Shown: piece by piece, positions 1-11,200 of the stretch | Numbering within the stretch: position 1 is the stretch's first letter | Layout: the number at the start of each line of letters is the position of its first letter | Origin: Agelaius tricolor | Lineage: Eukaryota > Chordata > Aves > Passeriformes > Icteridae | DNA length: 64,000 nt | Direction: 5' to 3' | Assembly: GCA_023055355.1 (NCBI GenBank) | Contig: JALJCS010000035.1 | Location: forward strand, 2,790,001-2,854,000 | Translations under genes and position numbers: made by a program | Notes under the pieces: generated by a model | Databases searched by the model: none | What the model saw: the letters and a program-made list of their open reading frames with translations, nothing else | What the model was told of the DNA's origin: nothing

Positions 1-3000
1 GCACAGCAATGTAATCTCCACAGACCTGCTCCTAAAACGTTTTTGATAAGCAAATTCTATCTGTAATGTCACAGATGTCATAACCTTACGTCAAAAAACT
101 CTAAACTTGACACAATTGTCAGTTTATTCACACAAAATTATTGTGATCCTTTGAAAAGATCACTGTACAGACAGATTTGCTCAAGTCCTTTACTTTCACT
201 CCCAGGTCCCACTGCTGGCAGCCCCCATCAGTCCCTAAAGCTGCACAAATCTGTGGCTCCTCCTCAGCTCCCCTCAACCCAGGGACAAGAGGCAGAGATG
301 AGCAGTCCCGGGGGAATCCATAAAATCAGAGGGGTTTGGGAAAGCTGCAAAAGGCAGCCTCAGAGACAGCAGAACTGTGATTAGAGCTGAGCAGCAGCCA
401 TGAGATTGGTCAGCAGAAAAATTATGTAAGAAGTAGAAAATAAGGACAAATAGAACAATGGTCTGTGTATTAACGCTTGTCTAGAATAACTCCCTAAGCT
501 GCAGAAAAGTTTATCTGGTGAGATATTATAGCATTCTAAGCTCAATAATGGAGCTCTGTGCATTGTGTTTTAGGGCTCACAAGCAGGTATTGTATTTGAA
601 ATAAGCAAGCATTGTTTTAACCAAAGGTACCTGTGCTTATAGTGGTTGGATAGAACTACTGTCAATGTGCTTTTGCTTTGTGTGATTGGTCAAAAAACTT
701 TTAAAGTAAATTGTGACATTAAGTTCTGTGCCTGCTGCCTGGGATGTGAGCTGCTGGCATCTTCCCATTGTCATACCCATGGAATGAGACTGATGCTGGA
801 AAATGAAACAGCTCAAGGCACATTCCCAGCAGTCCTGTCCTGTTGGTGATTTGTACACAGACCCCTGGACAACAGCACAGCCCCACGGGGCTGGGGCAGT
901 CCCTGCCTCCCAGCTGGGCTCAGTGGTCCCACACAGCAAGTCCCCTCTGGATCCCCCTGTGACAGATAATGCCACCCCGGGCTGTGTCCCTGCCCTTCCA
1001 CAGCCCCGGAGCTGCCTGTGGGCACTGCTGGATAAGACAATCACAAACCATCACAGATCCCATTTGCACAGCTCATTGCTTCCTTTCCTCAGAGAGCTGC
1101 ACACACTCAGGTTAGCACCGCATTTCTCAGGCTGTCCAAAGGCCCTCCTGGCCTTGAGAAGGGTTCCATTCAGCAAAGAAAGAATATAAAGATGGAGTAA
1201 CAGTTTTTCACTGAAAGGGAAGAGTTTCCTGCCTCTGCTGTGCTCACATCTGGTCAATTTTCTGACAAGAATTATATCTTTGCTACTCTTTTACAACACA
1301 CAGCCAGGACAGCTGTAAGGGAGTGAGCTGCTCTCTCTACTGCCTTTGTATTATCAGCACTATTATTAGCATTAACAAAACTCTTAAAAAATCTGTATTA
1401 CTGAAGCTGCATGAACCTGAAAACTTTTAATTTTATAACCCAGGGTAAGTGTGATGAGCTGGCATTTACAGGAAAATGCAGAACAGTCTTGGCTTGAAAA
1501 TTAAACAAAACTGAAACTGAATTAGTCACAATAAACTGTAATTTAAGATCCACTTTTCAGAGCAGGTTAACATTTAAAGGAGATATTAAAAGATATAATA
1601 CAGCATAATAAAATGTCTTTTATGGGGCAGTATAAAGATTTAAAGAACCTACTGAATTCTGTTTTAAATGAAGACATATTTAGTAAATGTTGCTGTATTC
1701 TCCAGAGCTATACAATTCTTGTATCTTTTCTTTAGATGCCTTTGGCTAATTCATAATTCAAAATGTTACTCATTTCTCTTCCTGTGTGTCATATAAAGAT
1801 CTGCATCCAATACATGGTCTGTGGATCTCTTATATTATACAAATCCCAGTTCCTGTTATGTATACATTCCTTTGGAGGGATATGATTTATTTCTTTAAGC
1901 ACTTTCCCATCTTAAAATGTCAGATGCTTCCTGTACTTAAACACAAAGAAGTTTAAGCTCCCAAAGGTACAGAAGTTCAACAAAATTCTGTCTGTGGATA
2001 GTATGTACTTACCAGGGAATCTTTGGGAAATAGACACTTCCACCTACTTTCCTCAGCTCTTCAGAATAACTTGATTTTTTAAGTGTTTAACAGTTCAGTC
2101 ATCAAGAAGATCAGAGGCACGGTTTTGAAAAACAAAGGACCTCAAGTGAACGCTGGAAAGGTGAAAGGTTTGCTCTTCTTCAAGCAGAAGCATTGATTCT
2201 CCAGGGTTATCAGTGGTGGCACACAGGAAAATGGGAATTCAAGGCCACCCTTTATCTCTTCCCATTATCTGAATCTTGCTATCTTTTGTAAATAAGAACC
2301 TTTTCCCTCCAAATAACTTACTTATGAAGTTCTTTTGGGTATGTAAGGAAAATGCCTTTATTACTTTACTGAGTTTCACATTGGTTTGTTAGTAGGAAAC
2401 CCAAACTGTATTAACTGAGGTGGTAAGACCATAATCACATGCCTATCACTGGATCCTCCAGGTGATTTCACAAGCTAAAAAATAAATTTATACTTTTTAT
2501 TACTAATTATTGCATTATTTAGAACCATTCCTTTAGGAAAAGATTACCAAATTCAAGTCTAACTTTGCATAATATTGCTCAAATATTAAAGCCCTTGGCA
2601 AAGAAAAACCTGCACTAATCTGCTTCCGTTCTTTGGAAGTGCCTCTCACTTGTCACTACCTCATTTCCTGCAGTTTTAATGCCACAAAATCATACTAAAA
2701 ATAAAGGTACACTCAGCAGCCTGAGCTGGAGCAGGGAGGAGAATGGCTTGAGCAGAACAGGGAACCTGCAGAACATCACAGTACTGTGGGCCAGGACATG
2801 GAACCACAAGGGCTGGGATGACTGGTGGTCAAGGAGAGTGTGTGTTTGGAGGTGTGGGCTGGTACTGAAATGAAAGGGATCTTTCTCTTTCACCCACAAG
2901 GCTACCCAAGTCCAGTAGTGCAGCTAACAGAATATTTGTGGTATTTACTGCCTCATCAAAACAACCACCAGCTTCTTCAGGTTGACTCATTTGAAAAGAA

Positions 3001-3433
3001 GAAAGAAGAAACAAGCAACATCCTTTCTAAGCACAGCTAATGTTTCAGAGAAAGAAATGTATCAAACAACGTTTCTTCTCTAAGGAGCAGCAGCATTTTC
3101 AGTGAGGTTACCCAAACTCAATATGTCTAAATTGTAAGAGCAATTAGGCCTGTAAGCTGAGCATTTGAAGTCTTGAGTACACAGGGAAATTGGCCCAAAT
3201 AACTCTTAGGTACTAGTCCCTGCTAGTAATAAATGCTCTGAAGGCCAAAGGAAGGCATTAGCAGCCCTTGTGCAACTCCCTTAACAGGGTGTACACATGT
3301 AACTAATTGGAAACCAGTAAACAATCCTGGCATTGAAGCCCAAAGCAGATAATCTCACTCACACTACTTCAGTCATTTTCTTCTCATGTGGCTGACTGGA
3401 ATAAAACTGCTAAAATACTGTTTCCCTCATGCA
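1..3433. other. Intergenic sequence upstream of B3GNTL1, no gene seen
   Basis: AT-rich single-copy DNA. Open frames are short (up to 135 codons), overlap on both strands and show no recognisable domain. A divergent neighbour such as METRNL, which lies head-to-head with B3GNTL1 in mammals, was looked for on the - strand and not recognised. Confidence 0.6.
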
Positions 3434-3830
3434 GAAAAAGATCTAGGGGATATAATAGATCACAAGCTGATTAGGAGTTAACAGTGTCAAGCCATTGTGA
3501 AAAAGGCAAACACTGCACTAAGCTGTGCAAACAGGAGTATGGCTTGCAAGACATGAGAAGTAATCCTGCTCTGGTCCAGCCCCAGCAGGAGCACCAGGAC
3601 TGGTGCTGGGGCTTATTCTCCAACAGAGATGCAAAGTGCCCAGAGAGCATCCAGAACAGAGACAGGAGAAAAAACAAAGGTCTAAAACATCACTGAACAA
3701 ATCAGATCTCTCGACAAAAGCGTGGGATGGGAGGGAAACTCAACAGCAATTTGCAAATTCATAAAATCATAAATTAATAAAGGGCTTGCAGGCTGGGGAA
3801 GGACTAAAGGATTTGTGATGGAATTTGCAA
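3434..3830 (+). mobile_element. Decayed CR1-type LINE fragment (C-terminal end of pol)
   Basis: Translating from about 3439 gives the pattern LG-IIDHKL ... QCQAIVKKANTALSCANR, the characteristic region just after the reverse transcriptase core in CR1 elements, here broken by in-frame stops. The following bases, including ggggaaggactaaagg near 3797, resemble the next CR1 segment. It is an old, dead copy; the exact ends are uncertain. Confidence 0.65.
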
Positions 3831-6464
3831 GGCTCCTCAGGCAAAGAAAGGGTTAACATAGGCATTAACAAGAAAGCAGCTGAGAAGGCACACAGCTGCA
3901 GGGGATAAAGGCACGGGGAGAGGGCTATCAGGGGACCCCTGGAGGAGGGGGCTGAGCAGCCTCCTAGGGTGGAGGTACAGGCTGTAGGGATGGGGGCCTG
4001 GGTCCTTTTTAAGAAATTCTGGTCTTATCTTTGGGCAGGCTGCTGGCCTCCTTGGTAGTATTTAGTCAGGGTGTTTGATTATAAAATCTCTTCTTAGGCC
4101 TGCAAAAAAGCAGGGTAGGGTGGTAAGGATCTTGTTTTCTTTTTAATAGCCCAGCAAAACTTTTCACATCTGGTCTAAAAGGCAGACAAAGTGCCAAATC
4201 TACTAAGGTAGGAGCAAAGTAGGATAATTCTTGCCTGAGGTAAAATATTAAGATGCTGTTACTAAGAGGATTCAAAGAGAGGAACTGTACCTTGGGAGCT
4301 GAACACTATGGAGGGGGAGAGAGAAGTAAAAAGCATCTGTGTGAAAGAGATAAGTTATGCTGTAGGCTCAGCCTCAACAGCTCTAAAACTGGGGAGATCA
4401 CAGAAGTCTTCGTCTTTTAGCCAGAGGGAAAAGATCTTAGCCAGCCGAATTTCAAGGGGCTTAGAAAGTGCTGCAATAACTAAGCTGGATATTAAGAAAT
4501 CCTTTCCATGGGCAAAGACAGCAAGGGCTGCAGTGAAGTGGCTGAGGAGGTTATGAAGTCCCATGGACCAGGAGGTGCCTGTGAGTTGAGCCTGTCTCAG
4601 GATGGCAGCACTAGATGAGCTTCTCATGTCCCCTTCTGCTGTTTTGTATTATAATGAGAGATATTGCCCCCCTCTCCTCTTGCCGCTCAACTGTGACATT
4701 TTATGAAAATAACAGCATTTTTGGAAGCTCAAAGCATTCTTTGAATAGAAGTGGTTTCAAAACTTGCTCAGAGCTGAATTTTTTACCTACTCTGTTGAAT
4801 GATCCTTTCAACATAGTGAGTTCTGGAAATACTTCAGTACCAGAGCTTGTAACTTCAGTGACAAATGTGTTAAAAGAACACTCTCTACTCACTCATTCTC
4901 TCTTTCCAATAAAGATACAACCAAATTAAGTTGCTCACGTGCTCCACAACACAACAGATTTGTTTGTATAGATCCATTTTTACTACCCCAGTTACTATTT
5001 GAGCTTTTCAAAAAGGAACTAAACCCAAGGCTACTTGGCCTCAATAACCCCTCTGATAGCCTACACAAGCAGTCTTGCTTTATTTTCTTTTAAACTCCAG
5101 TGAAATCAGCTGAGATCTGCTCTCACAAGTCAATATGCCCATGTTGTTCATACTGTCTGTGTCATTTTAGAAATGACAGTTATATGTAAAAAAAACCAAA
5201 ATAACAAAAAAACCCCACCTAACAACAAAACCAGCTTTCTGGATATTATGTTTTTCCATTAAGATGAGGAAAATTTCTATTTGATAGCTAAAGCCTCCAG
5301 AAACTGCAAATCTTAGGTTCACAGTAATACTCCTCAAAAGATTCTTTTGTCAGAAATAAAAGCTAAACACTAATTTGATAAGAAATGTCTGAGTTTGCAA
5401 CGCTTTTAGCTGTGAGGACTACTTTGTGAGCTGCCCCCATCACTGAGAAAAACCTTTAACACAGAGCAATTGGAAGTAGAACTAGGACCAAACCATCTTT
5501 GCTTTGTTCTTAATGAGTCTGTTGTGGAGATCTCTTTCCATTCTGCCCCACATGAAAGTGGAATGGGCAGTGAAACAGCTGACTGTATTTTGGAAACTAT
5601 TTCGTTCCCCAAGTTGCCCAAGGACACAGAAATGCCTGCTGGAATTTCAAAAGCCAGTAGGTAAGAACTCTCACAATGGGTGTTAGCTGCCTAGGTTGCC
5701 CTGACAATCCCACTGAATAGGTTCCACATGCTTATGGGCCTTTAAATGTCTCTCCAAACCCACCCCAAACAAAAATCACATTCTAAGCAGAAATTTGTAT
5801 TTCATTACTTTCTGTGGTCAGCTACATAATATAACTTAGAAAACATTTCTGGTGGGTTTGACTGGTTCTGTATTTTCCTCAGGGAAGGCAGCAAGGGCTT
5901 TGTCTGCATTTTGTTTCGCTTAATGAGGCGCTGTCCCTGACTGGGACTTTTGTTTGGTTTAGGGTGAGTAAAGCAATACTCTGCTACACTTTCCTAGATA
6001 AAGCAAGGCACGCAGGCAACACAGCAGTGCCAGCAGCCTTTGTCGCCAGAAACAGGAATGATCATATTTAACAGTGCTGCTCATGGAGAGATTAAACTCA
6101 GGCTGCACGGTGAGAAGCTGTGCAGATAATTTGAAATAGATTCCGAGGGTGAATTACTGCTTGGCTGTTTTCCTCACCTCAGTTCTCAGATTTGTGTGCC
6201 AACCAACATTTTAAGATAACTCTGCTCTGTTTGCTCCTTGAATTGTCTGGCTGTTTAACAGGTTCTTCAAATAAACAAGGGATAATCTCAGGATTTTGCT
6301 TAACAAAGATTTCTTTGTGCAAATTTTAAAAATTCTGAATAGGTTGTTGTACAGGGCCTGGTGCTGCAATCCCTTTTAGCTGTGAATACTTTAAGGCAGT
6401 AAGTGGTTGCAAAACCATAATTTCAGTTAATAAATGATCAATAATGCATTCCAGTATATTTTGA
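3831..6464. other. Intergenic sequence, no gene recognised
   Basis: The first part (to about 4620) is richer in G and in short purine runs than its surroundings and may contain an unrecognised old transposon. It has a + strand frame of 82 codons (4308-4556) with no known domain. The rest is ordinary AT-rich DNA. Confidence 0.5.
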
Positions 6465-6800
6465 AATGCCTCCCAGTATCTGAAAGGGCCTACAAGGAAG
6501 TTGGAGAGGAAGTCTTTGTCAGGAACTGCTGTGACAAGACAAGGAGTAATGGGTACAAGCTGAAAGAGGGGAAATTCAGGTTAGGTATCAGGAACAAATA
6601 TTTTACTGTGAGGGTAAGGAGGCCCTGGCACAAGTTGCTCAGAGAAGCTGTGGCTGTCCCATCTATAGAAGTGTCCAAGGCCAGGTTGGACAGGGCTTGG
6701 AGGAGCCTGGGATACTGCAAGGTGTCCCTGCCCATGGTAGGGGGTGGCACTGGATGATCTTTAAGGTCCATTCCATTCCAACACCATGATTCTATGATAA
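6465..6800 (+). mobile_element. CR1 LINE 3' end, 5'-truncated, + strand
   Basis: It shows the typical avian CR1 3' end: cctcccagtatctgaaaggg, ggacaaggagtaatggg-like sequence, gctgaaagaggggaaattcagg, ggccctggcacaagttgctc, tccaaggccaggttggacag, and ggtgtccctgcccatgg, ending in gattctatgataa, the CR1 terminal short repeat. Only about 335 bp are present, as is usual for 5'-truncated insertions. The open frame through it is not a host gene. Confidence 0.93.
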
Positions 6801-7321
6801 TGGCACCATTACAACCAGCAATTTTTCCTTTTAAAAGGTTATTAGAAACTTTTTTATTAAAAAAACACTGAACACAGTAGTTTGGGCCAAGAAAAGTCCA
6901 GACTGGAGAGATTAGAGAACATTGGCATTACCATTATCATTCTCCAGGAATATGTACGATGATCAACTCCAAAGCGAAAAATTTTTTTCAATTTCCACAA
7001 ATTTCAGTTGAAACAGGCTACTACCTGACACAATACCTCAGTGTGGGAAATAACTTTGAAAAAGCATTGTAACACTGCTGAAAATGTACAGGTTTGAGCT
7101 TAGAGACCAGTTGGGGAAGCGCAGGCAGCATCAATTTCGGAATCAGAGTGAGAGGGAAAATGTGTGCTAATTTCTTAACAAACATGAGTGAAGATATGGG
7201 TGTTAACGTCTTTGAAATGGGTCCTCATGTCTCTATTAACAAGCAGCAGGTTTGCTGCAGAGCGCAACTTGACTCCTGACACTGACAAGGCTCGGCACAA
7301 GCCTGAACTTCAAAACTTTGG
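6801..7321. other. Intergenic sequence, nothing recognised
   Basis: AT-rich single-copy DNA between the CR1 copy and the 22-bp repeat. No gene, RNA or element was identified. Confidence 0.5.
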
Positions 7322-7405
7322 GGAAAATGCCATGTTTACATTTGGAAAATGCCATGTTCACATTTGGAAAATGCCATGTTTACATTTGGAAAATGCCATG
7401 TTTAC
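7322..7405. repeat. 22-bp tandem repeat, four copies
   Basis: ggaaaatgccatgttt starts at 7322, 7344, 7366 and 7388, an exact 22-bp period with a single T/C change in the second copy. The last copy is cut short. It lies about 200 bp upstream of the CpG island. Small open frames across it are by-products of the repeat. Confidence 0.95.
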
Positions 7406-7662
7406 GGTGGGGGGAACACGTGGCAGGCGATTCGGGATGGCTGTACCTTCCTAACACCTCAGCACTGGGAAAGGAAGAGGGCAACAAGCGGCCGGGATTT
7501 TGGGATAAAACGGAGGTCCTCGACAGAGAAAACCCCGCGGGTGTGTGGCCTCGCTCTTTATTTGAATAAAGTTGCAGGGCTCTTCTGTCTTTTTTGGGGA
7601 CACTGGTTTTTCATAGCGCGATTTTCCGTATGAGTGTCTTCACAGCCGGGGCCGTGACCGCG

Positions 7663-8061
7663 GCCGGGTGCCCTCACGGGCCGGGGCCGGGTGCCCTCAC
7701 GGGCTGGGGTCGGGGCCGTGGCCGGGGCCGGGGTCGGGTGCCCTCACGGGCCGGGGTCGGGTGCCCTCACGGGCCGGGGCCGGGGCCGGGTGCCCTCACG
7801 GGCTGGGGTCGGGTGCCCTCACGGGCCGGGGCCGGGGTGCCCTCACGGGCCGGGGTCGAGTGCCCACACGGGCCGGGGTCGGGGCCGTGGCCGGGGCCGG
7901 GCTGCCCTCACGGGCCGGGGTCGGGTGCCCTCACGGGCTGGGGTCGGGGCCGTGGCCGGGGCCGGGCTGCCCTCACGGGCCGGGGCCGGGCTGCCCTCAC
8001 GGGCCGGGGTCGAGTGCCCACACGGGCCGGGGTCGGGCCGCCCTCACGGGCCGGGGTCGGG
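7663..8061. repeat. GC-rich minisatellite, about 14 units of about 23 bp, in the B3GNTL1 promoter
   Basis: The core ccctcacggg or cccacacggg followed by ccggggtcgggt recurs 14 times, some units enlarged by an inserted gtggccggggccgg block. Units are C/G-rich with several runs of four Gs, so G-quadruplex formation on the + strand is plausible. All three + frames stay open across the array because the unit lacks stop codons. The array ends about 117 bp before the ATG. Confidence 0.93.
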
Positions 8062-8112
8062 AACCGTGCCGGGGCCGGGGCCGGGGCTCGGCAGCCGCCG
8101 CCGGCAGAGCCT

Positions 8113-8119
8113 CTTCCGG
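8113..8119 (+). promoter_or_regulatory. ETS-type site (CTTCCGG) in the proximal promoter or 5' UTR
   Basis: CTTCCGG, 60 bp before the start codon, matches the ETS/GABP core common in TATA-less promoters of housekeeping genes. It is a short motif, so the call rests mainly on its position. Confidence 0.4.
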
Positions 8120-8172
8120 CCGCTCCAGCCTCCGTCTCTGTGGTTGTTCCTCCCGCTCCTCCCTGCGGGGCG

Positions 8173-8186
8173 GCGGCGATGGCGGA
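8173..8186 (+). promoter_or_regulatory. YY1-like element overlapping the start codon
   Basis: GCGGCGATGGCGGA spans the ATG and resembles the ATGGCGG core of YY1 sites often found just downstream of CpG-island transcription starts. It also gives the strong Kozak context. If real, it would place transcription initiation shortly upstream of the ATG, giving a very short 5' UTR. Confidence 0.35.
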
Positions 8187-8229
8187 GCCGGGGAGAGCCG
8201 GCGGGAGCCCCGAGCCCCCCGTGCAGGTG
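8179..8229 (+). CDS. B3GNTL1: B3GNTL1 coding exon 1 (start codon, 17 codons)
   Basis: It encodes [17 protein letters not shown] and ends in phase 0 at GTG|gtacgt. The ATG has G at -3 and G at +4, a strong initiation context, and lies at the 3' edge of the CpG island. The last residues, VQV, run directly into SIILPVHN of exon 2, as in other vertebrate B3GNTL1 proteins (LQVSVILPVHN in human). The alternative donor three bases earlier would delete the conserved valine. The short, Gly/Pro-rich leader has no hydrophobic segment. The reading frame stays open upstream for 195 more codons through a GC-rich minisatellite, so a longer N-terminus cannot be ruled out from sequence alone; homology favours this ATG. 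Confidence 0.9.
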
Positions 8230-11200
8230 GTACGTGACAGGCGGGGCCGGGCCGGGGTGCCCGGGGCTGGGAGTGCCCGGGGCGGACACGGCGGCTCGGG
8301 CGGGGCCGGGGCTGGCCCGGGAGGGCTCCCCCGGAGGGTTCGGTGCCGGCGCGTTCGGGTACACCACGGGGTTGGCAACGAAAGTCGTAATATCTTCCTA
8401 CAACACTTCCTGTTTTTGTTACTTCCCGTACAAGTGTGTGTATATATATATATGTATATGTACATATACATGTACATATGTATATGTATATACATATGTA
8501 TATACACATGCATATATATGTGTATAGTGTGTGTATATATCTTGTACATATATATTATATATATATATAATTTTGTATATATGCGCACTTATCTATAAAT
8601 AAAACACATAAATAAAGTTAAATATACAACACCTATCTCTATTTGTGCCTATATAGCCATATAAATAGAAATATAAAACTACAAAAAAATATATAATACT
8701 TGTGTAGAATGTGTGGAGTTCAGGGAAATCCAGGTAGTGTCACAATGCTCAAGTCCAGGTTTGATTCACAGCTCTGTTTCAAGAGTCATATTTGGCTCAT
8801 AGGCCATGAAAATCCTCTCTGTTGGATGCTGCTGTAAATCAGCCTCAGCTGATGAAATGGTAATTGTGACTCAGATCGCTCAGATTGTCACTCAGATGAT
8901 TTGTAATGCCAAAAGCACATTAGTTGTTTGCAATTTATCCCCCAAATACTCAAAATGACTTTGAGGGAGTTTTACACCTCTGTAGTTCACTGTTTTGGTA
9001 GCAGTCTTCAAATACAGGAAGGACTGCTGCAAGGAGAACTAGAATAATCATCTGTGCTGGGATTGGGAAGTAGGAGTTGGCATAAACTGTAGCAAAAAAA
9101 AAAAAAACAACACTGGAAAAACCATTCTAGGGGTTTTTTTATGCCTGCTTTTAGTGAGTGCCTTAGCAAGGTTGGTGTTTGACTCTGGAGAGAGGGTTTG
9201 TCAGCAATGCCAGAACTGTGGTTGATCTTGTTTTGGGACAGGAGAAGCAGACACAGTCTCTGGAGGTTGCTACCAGCTGGGATTTTTGCTATGAGACTGT
9301 ACCTGTAAGGGAAATAGTGCCCTGGTTCATGTTATTCCCCTCTTTAAATGGTCCAAGGAGATCAAATTCTTCTGATACAGTCACACAACATTAAAAGCCA
9401 ATTTATGACTGCCCAGTTGCAACTCTTAATCCAGGGTACAAATCTGGTAATGAATGAGGGAGAAATGCAGGTCTAGATTGTTGATTTATCCTCAAATTAA
9501 AACTAAACACAGAATACCAGTGAGCTGAGCAAAAATGGTGAAACTCTAGTATACATCAGCAATACTCTGAGGTGTTAATCCTATTGCTGAGTACAGTTAT
9601 TTGTGTGGATTTGTTAATTTTTCAGGTTTTACACAGAAGTATCATCAGCACTTCAGCTCTGGGCCTTAGTTTGGCAGGTGTCCAGTTCTGCATGGTTCTG
9701 TGGAAGCAGAATTTGCTCACAGTCATATGTTTAGGAGCATGTAAATATATTATGAGCAGTTCAGTTGAGAGCACCTCGGTGCCATCAGGTATTTATGGGT
9801 TGTTTTCTATGTGCTGCCCTCAAAGTACTTTTTTCTGCTTTCAGTTCAAACCAAACAGGGAGGTCAAACATCATCTTGCTATTTTGCACTGCTGCCCTGA
9901 CTTAAAACAGGAGTGCACCACGGAAAAAAAGCAAAGAAGTTCCAGTTTTCAAACCAATGGCAAGCCAGTTGGTGATGGCTTAGTCAAATTTTTACTAAGT
10001 GAATCAGAAAACAAATTGAAAAATAACGGATTTTTCTGGATGTGCAAAACTGCACAAGTTTACATTGTCATTGGAAGAATTGTGGAACCCTTTTTTGTGC
10101 ATGAATGTGTTAGATTGATTGGTGTGAATGTGTAGGGTCATGTTTAGTTGCCATGTCCACATAAAGAATATTAAAATCTTGAGTAAATTGAATATAGTAC
10201 TTCAGAAACTCAGATTTTTTTTCTTTTATTATAGTCTCAAAGTACTAATCTGAGACAGTTCTGAAATAATCTTTTTTGTCTGTATGTTGTAATTATTGGG
10301 TAATCAGTTTCACTTTTTTTTGTTTCTCCCTATTTTATCTCTCTAAAACACAAACCAAAGGCCTACTTTGCCTTAAAGTTTAAAGAGCTTTTATCCTACT
10401 TCTTTTGAGAACTGTTCCATCATGCTGCCAAAACTCAGGAGGTTCATTCATTTAGATGTTTGCTATTTTATTTGGCTGTGAAATGTTGTTAATCATTGTA
10501 CCCTACACAGGATTGGGTTGTACCTGTGTGCACATCCTTCAGTGTCCAAAACTCTGCCTTCTGATGGGTGCACCTGTGTTTGCACCTTGGCACTAAATTG
10601 TGAATAATTCCATTTCAGTATCAAACAAAATGTTTTGTTTCTTAGGATTCTCTCCTGCTCACAATAGGAACAAATCCTCTCTTTCTTCCAATTTGTGGTT
10701 ACCCCACATCATGAGGAGTTTGTGTTTCTAGGGACTTCTTGAAATGTCCCATGAGACTTTTTAGGAGTTCCTCAGGCCCTTAAGTTCCCCATCTAAAAGT
10801 AATTTTAGCAGGTTCAGACTTGGCTCTGCCTTTTCAAACCCAGCCAGTGTTCCACCAGGCTGATTTCTCAGCCTTTGCATGCTGTGAAGGAAGTGTGTTC
10901 TCTTTTGAGACACTGAAAGAATTCTGGGGGTTGTTGGCTTTTTAGGGATGACTAGATCAGTGATGAGAAACTAAACTTGAACAGGTAAAGCTCTCCTCTC
11001 TGGTTTCTAACCAATTTTCCAATCTTTCAGGTGTGTTTTCCTGCTGTGTGTGCACCTGTGAGCCAAGGGGCTGTAAGAGGAAGGCTGGGATGGCAGAGTG
11101 TGGAGCTGGAGTCAATGTTAAAATCTTGGCTGCACCCTGAGGGCCCAGCTGCATGCATGAGCATCTCCAATTAGGCTTGAGGGGAAATTGAAGAGTGAGA

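Larger units (their letters stand above)
7600..8370 (+). promoter_or_regulatory. B3GNTL1: CpG island promoter of B3GNTL1
   Basis: The sequence changes abruptly from AT-rich, CpG-poor DNA to strongly GC-rich DNA with dense CpG, then back again in intron 1. It contains the start codon and the first donor. No TATA box is seen close to the ATG, which fits a dispersed, CpG-island type promoter. The upstream half is a minisatellite and the downstream half (8080-8370) is unique sequence. The exact transcription start cannot be read from the sequence. Confidence 0.8.

Noticed and set aside
6434..6757. 107-codon + strand open frame
   Set aside because: It lies within the 3' end of a CR1 LINE and is not a host gene.
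1..7600. Divergent METRNL gene upstream of B3GNTL1
   Set aside because: Expected from mammalian gene order, but no exon encoding a METRNL-like segment was recognised on the - strand. It is probably farther upstream.
7594..8598. 334-codon + strand open frame
   Set aside because: It runs through the GC minisatellite, exon 1, the intron 1 donor and a TA microsatellite. Only codons 196-212 (8179-8229) are supported as coding; the rest is open because of repeat composition.
9572..10135. 187-codon + strand open frame in intron 1
   Set aside because: No domain, and no homology recognised. With about 6000 stop-to-stop frames in 64 kb, one this long is roughly expected by chance.
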